18,192 nucleotides of DNA, taken from contig WOZC01000140.1 of the NCBI GenBank assembly GCA_011620465.1, positions 1-18,192 on the forward strand. Reading direction: 5' to 3'. The notes beneath the pieces were generated by a model that did no database searches, was not told the DNA's origin, and saw only the letters and a program-made list of their open reading frames with translations. The stretch is from Anaerolineaceae bacterium. GTDB lineage: Bacteria; Chloroflexota; Anaerolineae; Anaerolineales; Anaerolineaceae. The position numbers and the translations under genes were made by a program. Shown here piece after piece: positions 6,365-13,139 of this stretch (position 1 is its first letter; every line of letters starts with the position of its first letter).

Positions 6365-7903
6365 TTAATCTTTCTTGTTGTCCTGGGCTGTATCACGCAA
6401 ATGAGGAAATAATATGATTTCCCGCAGGGTATGTTGCCCTGTCAGAAGCATTACAAAGCGATCAACGCCCAGCCCCAGCCCACCGTTTGGCGGCATGCCA
6501 TAAGCCATGGCTTGTAAATAATCCTCATCCATGGGGTTGCGCTCTTCTTCATCTTCATTATAGGTAAGCCCCATATCCAAAAAGCGCTGTTCCTGGTCTA
6601 ATGGATCATTCAACTCAGTGAAGGCATTGCACAATTCCATTCCACCGATGTAGCCCTCAAAACGTTCGACCGTGTTCGAATCTTCCAACTTAGCTTTTGC
6701 CAGGGGTGAAATATCGCGCGGGTAATCATACAGGAACGTTGGTTGGATCATGATCGGCTCCAGGAAGGTTTCAAGCAGGGTGTTGATCAATTTGCCCCTC
6801 GAGATGCCTGCTTTGAAATCAATTTTCTTCTCTCGCAACACGGCTGCCAGCGATTCAGAATCCGGGTACATCTGGATATCGATCCCAGCATGGTCGATCA
6901 ACCCCTGGCGGATTTGCAATCGGTTCCAGGGTGGGGTCAGATCAATTTCTGCTCCATTAAATTGGATTTTCATCGTACCCAACACTTTTTGAGCAACCTG
7001 CGAAACCATCTGCTCGGTCATTTCCATGATCTTCATGTAATCGGCATATGCCATGTAAAATTCGAGCTGCGTGAATTCCGGATTGTGTTTGAAAGAAACG
7101 CCTTCGTTTCGAAAATCGCGTCCAATTTCATAAACCCGGTCCAACCCGCCCACCAACAATCGTTTCAGGTAGAGCTCAAAGCTAATGCGCAAGTAGAGCT
7201 GCTGGTGCAGCTGGTTGTGATAAGTTGTGAAAGGCTTTGCAGCTGCGCCGCCATAAATCGGTTGTAAGATGGGAGTTTCAACTTCAAGGAAGCCTCGCTC
7301 ATCCAGAAATTCCCGTAAAGCCTTGATGGTGTGCGCACGGATTTTGAAAATTTCGCGCACTTCGGGGTTGACTGCCAGGTCAACATAACGCTGGCGATAT
7401 CGCGTTTCAGGATCACTCAATTGTGCATGCCGGACGACCTCCCCATCCACAACTTCGTCCTTGTCAGCCGGTAGTTGCAGGATTGCCTTTGCAAGCATGC
7501 GGAAATCCGCCACCTGCAACGTCACTTCACCGCGGCGGGTACGGAACATGGTTCCACTGGCTTCAATGAAATCGCCAAGGTCATAATAACGGACAAACTC
7601 GTCCAATTTTTCTTCACCGAGCTCATTAACCCGTAAGAGAAGTTGAACTTTTCCACTCATATCCTCAATGTGTGCGAAACTTAACTTGCCCATATTCCTG
7701 ATCGCGCGCAAACGACCAGCCAAAACCACTTCCACAGCTTCTGTTAATCCTTCTGTTTCGGCTTTCTCAAAGGCAGCGATTGCTTCCGCGTTGTCAGTGT
7801 TCTTATGTGAACGGGTCGGATATGGCTCCACGCCCTGCTCTCGCAACTTCTCCAGTTTGTTCAATCTTTGCTCTTCCAATTCAGAAAATTCGTCTCTCAG
7901 CAT
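6365..7903 (-). CDS. lysS: Lysyl-tRNA synthetase, class II
   Basis: Charges tRNA-Lys with lysine using ATP in the cytoplasm. The 512-residue protein has the N-terminal OB-fold anticodon-binding domain (about 58-145, with GRLRAIRNMGKLSFAHI) and the class II core: motif 1 near 200-215, motif 2 at about 261-282 (GRDFRNEG then HNPEFTQLEF) and motif 3 at about 473-497 (NGGLGLGVDRFVMLL). ATG at 7903 follows AAAGGA (7910-7915) by six bases. It lies downstream of greA in the same direction, an arrangement common in bacteria, but a strong terminator ends 17 nt before the start codon. Confidence 0.98.
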   Translation of the reverse strand: MLRDEFSELEEQRLNKLEKLREQGVEPYPTRSHKNTDNAEAIAAFEKAETEGLTEAVEVVLAGRLRAIRNMGKLSFAHIEDMSGKVQLLLRVNELGEEKLDEFVRYYDLGDFIEASGTMFRTRRGEVTLQVADFRMLAKAILQLPADKDEVVDGEVVRHAQLSDPETRYRQRYVDLAVNPEVREIFKIRAHTIKALREFLDERGFLEVETPILQPIYGGAAAKPFTTYHNQLHQQLYLRISFELYLKRLLVGGLDRVYEIGRDFRNEGVSFKHNPEFTQLEFYMAYADYMKIMEMTEQMVSQVAQKVLGTMKIQFNGAEIDLTPPWNRLQIRQGLIDHAGIDIQMYPDSESLAAVLREKKIDFKAGISRGKLINTLLETFLEPIMIQPTFLYDYPRDISPLAKAKLEDSNTVERFEGYIGGMELCNAFTELNDPLDQEQRFLDMGLTYNEDEEERNPMDEDYLQAMAYGMPPNGGLGLGVDRFVMLLTGQHTLREIILFPHLRDTAQDNKKD

Positions 7904-7920
7904 TTAATGTCCTTTACATT

Positions 7921-7951
7921 AAAAATGCCCCACCTGGTCGGGTGGGGCATT
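7921..7951 (-). terminator. Intrinsic terminator between greA and lysS
   Basis: An 11-bp stem (7951-7941 with 7934-7924 on the minus strand), six-base loop and a T tract at 7925-7921. It follows the greA stop by 13 nt and precedes the lysS ribosome site by only a few bases. Confidence 0.85.
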
Positions 7952-7964
7952 CAGTTGATTTCTT

Positions 7965-8429
7965 TTATTCGATTTTCAAGATCTCAACTTCGAAAGCGCC
8001 ACCTGGCGTTTCAACCTTGATCTTCTCGCCAACCTTATGATTGATCAAAGCGTGACCGATGGGAGATTCGTTTGAAATCCGTTTTTCCAATGGGTTTGCC
8101 TCAGCAGGACCGACGATCATAAAGTATTCTGGTTCATTGCCTTCTTCAATGATGGTTACCTTTGAACCAACTTTGACAATACCCTGCGGATTATCATCCT
8201 CGCCGATGATATGAGCATTGGCAAGCAAAATTTCAAGGTCTTTGATGCGCCCTTCAACGAAAGATTGTTCGTTTTTCGCAGCTTCAAATTCTGCATTTTC
8301 GATCAGCTCACCGTCTTCCATGGCGTCTTGAAGGCGCTGAGCAACTTCTTTACGTTTTATAGTACGCAAATAAACTAATTCTTGTTCAGATTTTTCATAA
8401 CCTTCGCGTGTCAGGTATGAACTTGGCAT
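7965..8429 (-). CDS. greA: Transcription elongation factor GreA
   Basis: Enters the secondary channel of paused RNA polymerase and stimulates cleavage of backtracked RNA. The 154-residue product has the N-terminal coiled coil (residues 1-75) and the C-terminal FKBP-like domain (about 85-154, with ESPIGHALI and VETPGGAFEVEIL). The tip loop reads GELIENAEF at 40-48; the catalytic acidic pair of E. coli GreA is D41 and E44, and here position 41 is Glu. ATG at 8429 is chosen because GAGGA stands seven bases upstream and the length matches the family; the frame stays open upstream to 8504, but that part falls in the leader. It has its own promoter with an FNR-like dyad and is followed by a terminator. 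Confidence 0.96.
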   Translation of the reverse strand: MPSSYLTREGYEKSEQELVYLRTIKRKEVAQRLQDAMEDGELIENAEFEAAKNEQSFVEGRIKDLEILLANAHIIGEDDNPQGIVKVGSKVTIIEEGNEPEYFMIVGPAEANPLEKRISNESPIGHALINHKVGEKIKVETPGGAFEVEILKIE

Positions 8430-8517
8430 CTCTAATTCCTCATCAATATGATTCTTCCCCACAGGGATAAACACAAAATGCGCCAGAAGGTCGAAACCAT
8501 CCAAACGCTTTCGGCAT

Positions 8518-8544
8518 ATTATACTATGTTTTGATATTAATCAA
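8518..8544 (-). promoter_or_regulatory. greA promoter containing an FNR-box-like dyad
   Basis: On the minus strand a perfect TATAAT -10 is at 8523-8518, with TTGATT (8544-8539) as a possible -35 at a short 15-bp spacing. Overlapping it is TTGAT-N4-ATCAA at 8531-8544, which equals the FNR consensus. Longer arms ACTATGTTTT (8523-8532) and AAAGCATAGT (8548-8557) flank it with one mismatch. Expected transcription start is near 8511, giving about 80 nt of leader. A protein bound here would block RNA polymerase, so repression is the likelier mode. Confidence 0.5.
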
Positions 8545-8564
8545 TGCAAAGCATAGTCTAAAAA

Positions 8565-9248
8565 CTAATTCCAGCTCGGCGGCGCAGGCTGCGGATCGCT
8601 ACCGCGCTTTTTAAACAACCAGCCCACAACCAAACCGAAAATAAAGCCTCCAATATGGGCGAAGTAAGCCGTGCCGCCCTGATCCAACGCGCCCAGAGAT
8701 CCAACACCGCTGAGCAGCTGCAGCACAAACCATAAACCTAACACAATGATGGCCGGCATCAGTGTCAATCGGGCAAAAAAGCCAATAGGCACAAAAGTGT
8801 ATACCCGGCTGTTGGGATACATGACCAGGTAAGCGCCCAACACAGCGGCAATCGCGCCGCTGGCTCCCAACATGGGAATTCCCGAACTGGGGCTGATCAC
8901 CACCTGCAATAATGCTGCTGCTACTCCACCAGCCAAGTAGAAGATCAGGTAACCGATATGACCGAGCCTGTCTTCGATGTTGTCACCAAATATCCACAGG
9001 TAAAGCATATTGCCAAGCAGATGCATCCAGCCGCCATGCATGAACATGCTGGTAAGAATATCGGTAATATCCCCTGCATCGATCCCATTCAAAAAATTGG
9101 AAGGAATAAGAGCATATTCATAATATATGCTTTCAAGGTTTGAACTGTTCAGAAACATCCACAAGAAAACAAGCACGTTGACCACAATTAGCGCATAGTT
9201 GACGAGTGGAGTTCGGTGAGTTTTTATTTCATCACGAATAGGGATCAT
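8565..9248 (-). CDS. Rhomboid family intramembrane serine protease
   Basis: Cleaves membrane-spanning substrates inside the lipid bilayer. The 227-residue protein has about six hydrophobic segments. The catalytic serine is in GASGA (Ser130, residues 128-132), the partner histidine in AHIGGFIFG (His198), and the oxyanion-site helix is HGGWMHLLGN (residues 71-80, with His76 and Asn80). A short Pro-rich tail ends it. ATG at 9248 follows AAAGGA. It lies 18 nt after the plsC-type gene, so it is probably the last gene of that operon. Natural substrates cannot be told from sequence. Confidence 0.94.
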   Translation of the reverse strand: MIPIRDEIKTHRTPLVNYALIVVNVLVFLWMFLNSSNLESIYYEYALIPSNFLNGIDAGDITDILTSMFMHGGWMHLLGNMLYLWIFGDNIEDRLGHIGYLIFYLAGGVAAALLQVVISPSSGIPMLGASGAIAAVLGAYLVMYPNSRVYTFVPIGFFARLTLMPAIIVLGLWFVLQLLSGVGSLGALDQGGTAYFAHIGGFIFGLVVGWLFKKRGSDPQPAPPSWN

Positions 9249-9266
9249 AGTTTATCCTTTAATAAT

Positions 9267-9962
9267 TCAACTCGATGTTTGTTGTTCGCCCAATAATACC
9301 TTTAATCTTGGGTAATCACGATAAAATCCTCTACGCTCCTCCGGCAAAAGCGCAGCGATCTGGCACATTACCTCGGTCACGCCTTGTTTGAGAAATTCTT
9401 TCTCGCTCTGTCCTTCCACCAATTGAGGCAACGTATATGGTTTTCCAAAGATCACCTTAACTTGCATTTTCTTCAGTCTCGAAAAGCGTTTTAGCATGTC
9501 AGCCGAACCGAGAACAGCTGCCGGGATGATCGAGACCTTGTTTTTCAATGCCAATAAAACCGCTCCGGGCTTCCCTTCTAACAATTGGTTGTCTTTCGAT
9601 CTCGTACCCTCTGGTGCCAATCCGACAATTCCACCCTTTTTCAAAAAAGCAGACGCTTCTCTAAAAGCCTTGAAGTCATAACCTTCCCGATTGATCCAAA
9701 TGACGTTCAATTTTTTCATAATCCAACCTAACAGAAAGGCTCGCTCGTATTCCTTGGCAACCATTCCAACAATATCCTTACGGGAGGTCGACAACATCAA
9801 GAAAGGTGTGTCCAAGCGGCTGATGTGGCTGGTCGTCAATACGTAAGCCCCCTGATCAGGGATGTTTTCACCGCCGACTACCTCTAAATTAACCAATGCA
9901 TTGACAAGTGAGCGAAGGATATTCATCATTCTTTCACGGGTGATTAGGGTATCATGTGACAT
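9267..9962 (-). CDS. 1-acyl-sn-glycerol-3-phosphate acyltransferase (PlsC/LPLAT family)
   Basis: Probably acylates lysophosphatidic acid to phosphatidic acid at the inner face of the membrane. The 231-residue product has the LPLAT motif I HxxxxD (HISRLD, His46 and Asp51), motif II region with INREG near 90-94, and motif III PEGTRS at 117-122; a further motif IIAAAVLG-like segment (IIPAAVLGS) is near 145-153. No strong N-terminal membrane anchor is seen. ATG at 9962 has GGAGAG just upstream and overlaps the stop of the PrsW-type gene by 11 nt, so translation is likely coupled. The exact acyl acceptor is assumed from the family. Confidence 0.9.
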   Translation of the reverse strand: MSHDTLITRERMMNILRSLVNALVNLEVVGGENIPDQGAYVLTTSHISRLDTPFLMLSTSRKDIVGMVAKEYERAFLLGWIMKKLNVIWINREGYDFKAFREASAFLKKGGIVGLAPEGTRSKDNQLLEGKPGAVLLALKNKVSIIPAAVLGSADMLKRFSRLKKMQVKVIFGKPYTLPQLVEGQSEKEFLKQGVTEVMCQIAALLPEERRGFYRDYPRLKVLLGEQQTSS

Positions 9963-11154
9963 GCGTCTCTCCTATGATGGCAATCGGTTGAGTTTTTGTA
10001 CTCTTTAAGACATGACGGGCAAAAAAGACATAACCAACGCCGACCAGCAATGCCATCACCGCCATGATCAGATTGGATAGTGTCAGGTTGATTTCCTGAC
10101 CCCTTAAGCTGGGAATCAACTGGGTCAACACGACAGCCAGGTTCCATAACCCGTGGATAATGAAAGCCAACAAATAAATCCCGAGAAGCCTGGCTATATT
10201 GCGGTCACGCCAGGTTTTCGCCAATGCCCAGCCTATCAGACCGCCGTTGAAAACATGGATCAACGTGCCTCCCAGCCGAGCAATCAAGAAATAGAGCCAA
10301 TCGTTACCCGGCGTCATGGCAGTCTGCGCGGCATAAAGCATGCCTTCCACTAGGGCAAAAGCAGCTCCGCTCATCATCCCGGCTAAATAGCCTTCGCTTT
10401 CACTGATACCCAGACCAAGCAGAGACCAAACCGCCAGGGTCTTGAACAGTTCTTCCACAGCGGGCGCGATGACGGCAACAATAATTGTCAAAGCCAGAAC
10501 AACCAGCGGAGAGCTGAGTAATGCTTCAATCTCCCCCATGGTGTCAGGAATCTGGGTGATATTGCCAATATTAAGGATACCCAGTACCAGGATAAGAATG
10601 ATTACAAGCAGCAATTCCACCAGCATGATCAATGGGATCGAGACAATGCTCGAAAAGCTGATCACAGACGCGTTCCGACCTTTGTGTTGTCCCCATAAAT
10701 GTCCGCTTGCCATTCGTAGCAGCCAGATCGTGGGGATCAATATACCCAGAAAAACGAGAATCGAAAAGATCCAGTCAGGTAAGATGATCGAATATTGCCA
10801 CGCATCCACAGCCCAGAGCATTAACGGAAATATCAGGATAATGAATTGCAGCCAGCCGGCTTGCTTATGTTTGGGATTTTTAGATTTGCCGCTGAGCCGC
10901 AGGATACTATCAACCGCCCCTATGAAAGCCAGTAGTGCAATAAAACCACATGTGTACGCCCAAAGATACACAGTACGGTTTGAAAGTTGCCCAAAAACAG
11001 AGTTAGAACCTGTTTCTGGTTGCCACCAGATCAATACAAGGAAAAGCGATCCAGCCCCGAGGACGACAAAGATGTTTCCGAAAAGATTCATCCAGTGCAT
11101 CCAGCGCGGGCTGGTTCTATTTGATAGTGCGGGCTCAGTACTTGGTTCGACCAC
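9952..11154 (-). CDS. PrsW-type intramembrane protease
   Basis: Multi-pass membrane protein of 400 residues with roughly nine or ten hydrophobic segments. It carries the PrsW/CPBP-type motifs: EELFK (Glu234, Glu235, Lys238), FALVEG (Glu270), HVFNG (His300) and HGLWN (His334). In Bacillus subtilis PrsW performs site-1 cleavage of the anti-sigma factor RsiW. The start is GTG at 11154, whose G is the last base of the preceding gene's TAG stop (TAGTG); no Shine-Dalgarno is seen, which fits reinitiation by ribosomes ending the upstream gene. It overlaps the plsC-type gene by 11 nt downstream. Metalloprotease mechanism is known of related families and not shown here. Confidence 0.88.
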   Translation of the reverse strand: MVEPSTEPALSNRTSPRWMHWMNLFGNIFVVLGAGSLFLVLIWWQPETGSNSVFGQLSNRTVYLWAYTCGFIALLAFIGAVDSILRLSGKSKNPKHKQAGWLQFIILIFPLMLWAVDAWQYSIILPDWIFSILVFLGILIPTIWLLRMASGHLWGQHKGRNASVISFSSIVSIPLIMLVELLLVIILILVLGILNIGNITQIPDTMGEIEALLSSPLVVLALTIIVAVIAPAVEELFKTLAVWSLLGLGISESEGYLAGMMSGAAFALVEGMLYAAQTAMTPGNDWLYFLIARLGGTLIHVFNGGLIGWALAKTWRDRNIARLLGIYLLAFIIHGLWNLAVVLTQLIPSLRGQEINLTLSNLIMAVMALLVGVGYVFFARHVLKSTKTQPIAIIGETHVT

Positions 11155-12467
11155 TAATTTTCTGTAATCGTAATGCTAATGATCTTATCGCCTGCTGGTG
11201 CATCAGGGTTGTTATCCGCGTCACGTTCTGTAATTTGTTCCAGCACATCGACGCCGTCAATCAGTTTCCCGAAGATGGTATAACCACCATTGAGGGAGGG
11301 GTAAGGTACGTAGGTAATAAAGAACTGGCTTCCGCTTGTGCCTTCTGCCTGACCGCGGGCTACACCAACCATGTAGGCTTCATCGTATGTTAAATCAGAT
11401 ACGATTTCTTCGCGATATTGATAACCTGCACCGCTCCAACCAGTACCGGTTGGGTCACCAGTTTGAGCCATGAAGTTGTGATAAACACGGTGGAAGGTCA
11501 CACCGTCATAAAAACCTTCGCGGGCTAAATAAACAAAGGAGTTTACAGCCATCGGTGCGGCTTTTGGGTAGAGTTCAAGAACGAGATCACCTTTTTCTGT
11601 TGTAATCGTGGCAGTGTATTCTTTATTCTGGTCGATGACAAAAGGCGGGCATTCGGTAACCATTTCCTTCTCAGCCTTCATCACTTCAATGAAGTTGCTG
11701 AGATAGGCTGACGTCCAGTTACCGACCGGTCGTCCGTTGACCAGGATTGTCGGAGTAGAGCTGACACCAGCGGCAAACATTGCTTGCTGTTCTGTTGTGA
11801 TCTTGTTGATCACATCTTCACTCGCGATGTCTGCGGTAAACTGATCCACGTCCAGTCCAATTTCCTCAGCAGTGGTCTTCAACCATTCAGTAACTTCCTC
11901 GGTTGTAAATGCGGACAGGGTTTCCTGGTTCGAGAAAATGGCGTTATACATCTCCCAGAATTTTCCCTGCATGCCAGCTGCTTCAGCCGCATAGGCTGCC
12001 AGCGGAGCATTTGGATGGAGGGAATCGAGCGGCAGAGGACGATATACAAGCCGAACATCGTCTGGATACTTTTCCATCAATTTATTCAACTCAGCGAAAG
12101 CCATTGAACAATAGGGACAGAAGAAATCGGTATATTCCGTAATTGTCAGTAAGGCATCTTCCGGTCCTTTGGTCCAATCTGATTCGCTCACATCAGCGAA
12201 TATCGCCAGCTGAGTTTTTTGTTCATCTGTTAGCTCCGCAAAGAGCGGACCCACCAGCGTACAACTCATATTGCCATCTTCATCTACAATGGGTAAAACT
12301 TCGGTGGGAATTGCTGGAATGACCTCAGTTGTTTCGGGACTGGCAGCTTCAGTTTCAACAACGGCGGGAGTCTCGGTAGGCGGAGGGGTAACTTCCTGGA
12401 TTTGACAGGCGCCCAGTGCCAACATAAAGATCATTACGATCCACAGATACTTCTTTACATTTTTCAT
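11154..12467 (-). CDS. Lipoprotein fusing a DsbA-like thiol oxidoreductase and a cyclophilin-type prolyl isomerase
   Basis: Predicted exported folding factor of 437 residues. A signal peptide ends in the lipobox LGAC (Cys21 lipidated), followed by a Thr/Pro/Glu linker (22-60). A DsbA/thioredoxin fold covers about 95-265, with active-site CPYC (117-120) and the cis-proline segment SSTPTILVNG (Pro239). A cyclophilin domain covers about 283-437: FHRV (Arg327), NFMAQTGDP (Phe332, Met333, Gln335) and QFFIT (Phe383) match catalytic residues of CypA, while the tryptophan equivalent to CypA Trp121 is Ser391, common in bacterial cyclophilins. Extra cysteines are Cys69 and Cys273. AAAGGA precedes ATG. 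It sits between tmk and the PrsW-type protease, fitting an envelope-folding role. Confidence 0.93.
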   Translation of the reverse strand: MKNVKKYLWIVMIFMLALGACQIQEVTPPPTETPAVVETEAASPETTEVIPAIPTEVLPIVDEDGNMSCTLVGPLFAELTDEQKTQLAIFADVSESDWTKGPEDALLTITEYTDFFCPYCSMAFAELNKLMEKYPDDVRLVYRPLPLDSLHPNAPLAAYAAEAAGMQGKFWEMYNAIFSNQETLSAFTTEEVTEWLKTTAEEIGLDVDQFTADIASEDVINKITTEQQAMFAAGVSSTPTILVNGRPVGNWTSAYLSNFIEVMKAEKEMVTECPPFVIDQNKEYTATITTEKGDLVLELYPKAAPMAVNSFVYLAREGFYDGVTFHRVYHNFMAQTGDPTGTGWSGAGYQYREEIVSDLTYDEAYMVGVARGQAEGTSGSQFFITYVPYPSLNGGYTIFGKLIDGVDVLEQITERDADNNPDAPAGDKIISITITEN

Positions 12468-12485
12468 ATTGAAATTCCTTTCGAT

Positions 12486-12508
12486 CAGCGGGGCTTTGCG
12501 TCCCGCTG
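12486..12508. repeat. Inverted repeat between tmk and the lipoprotein gene
   Basis: CAGCGGG (12486-12492) and CCCGCTG (12502-12508) form a seven-pair hairpin. In the direction of the genes (minus) no T tract follows, so it is more likely an intercistronic mRNA hairpin than a terminator. Read on the plus strand it is followed by TTTTT, but no plus-strand gene is there to end. Confidence 0.5.
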
Positions 12509-12513
12509 CTTTT

Positions 12514-13137
12514 TCAGATTCTATTTTTGTCTAACGCGTCCATAACCAGTGCTCTGATTTCCTTTTGCACCTGGTCAGGTTCTTGCTTGGCATCAACAAT
12601 CTTCCAGCGTTCAGGTTCCTGTGCAGCAAGGATTTGATAGCCTTCACGTACGCGTTCGTGGAATGATAACTCAAAAGCATCAAGACGGTTCCATTCCTCC
12701 TTGATCTTCTTCCTTTTTAACCCAGTCATGATATCGACATCGAGTAAAATGGTCAGATCTGGCTTTAAACCACCGGTAGCAAATTGTAGCATAGCCCGTA
12801 AGATTTCCAGGTCCAGCCCATGACCATAGCCTTGATATGCCAGAGTCGAATCACCATAGCGATCACACAAAATGATCTTCCCCTGCTGCAGGCTGGGAAT
12901 GATCAACTCTTCGACCAGCTGAGCCCTGGCAGCAAGAAAAAGCAGGATTTCGGTTCGTGGGTGCAATTCGGTGTTGTCCATCCTTATCAGAACCTCGCGA
13001 ATCTGGTCCCCGATCTTTGTTCCGCCTGGTTCACGTGTTTTCACTACCGACAAACCAGACTCCTCAAGGAATCGGGCTAACTGCGGGAGTTGAGTGCTTT
13101 TTCCGCTACCTTCTGGACCTTCAAAAGTAATGAACAT
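12514..13137 (-). CDS. tmk: Thymidylate kinase (dTMP kinase)
   Basis: Phosphorylates dTMP to dTDP with ATP in dTTP synthesis. The 207-residue product shows the P-loop FEGPEGSGKST (residues 5-15), REPGGT at 35-40, DRYGDSTLAYQG at 92-103 and KPDLTILLDVD at about 124-134. Length is typical. ATG at 13137 follows the stop of the R3H ATPase gene by two bases, so translation is probably coupled; the ribosome site is weak. It lies upstream of the DsbA-cyclophilin lipoprotein gene with a small hairpin between. Confidence 0.97.
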   Translation of the reverse strand: MFITFEGPEGSGKSTQLPQLARFLEESGLSVVKTREPGGTKIGDQIREVLIRMDNTELHPRTEILLFLAARAQLVEELIIPSLQQGKIILCDRYGDSTLAYQGYGHGLDLEILRAMLQFATGGLKPDLTILLDVDIMTGLKRKKIKEEWNRLDAFELSFHERVREGYQILAAQEPERWKIVDAKQEPDQVQKEIRALVMDALDKNRI

Positions 13138-13139
13138 AC

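Noticed and set aside
6743..7267. 174-codon plus-strand frame opposite lysS
   Set aside because: It lies wholly inside a certain lysS and has no protein-like features.
8430..8504. Longer GreA starting at 8504
   Set aside because: The added 25 residues lie in the leader downstream of the greA promoter; GAGGA and family length support ATG 8429.
10442..11167. 241-codon plus-strand frame opposite the PrsW-type gene
   Set aside because: Composition (Ser, Ile, Met, Thr) is that of a shadow of a hydrophobic gene; no domain and no promoter.
12486..12514. Hairpin with TTTTT as a plus-strand terminator
   Set aside because: No plus-strand gene reads into it; kept only as an inverted repeat in the minus-strand operon.
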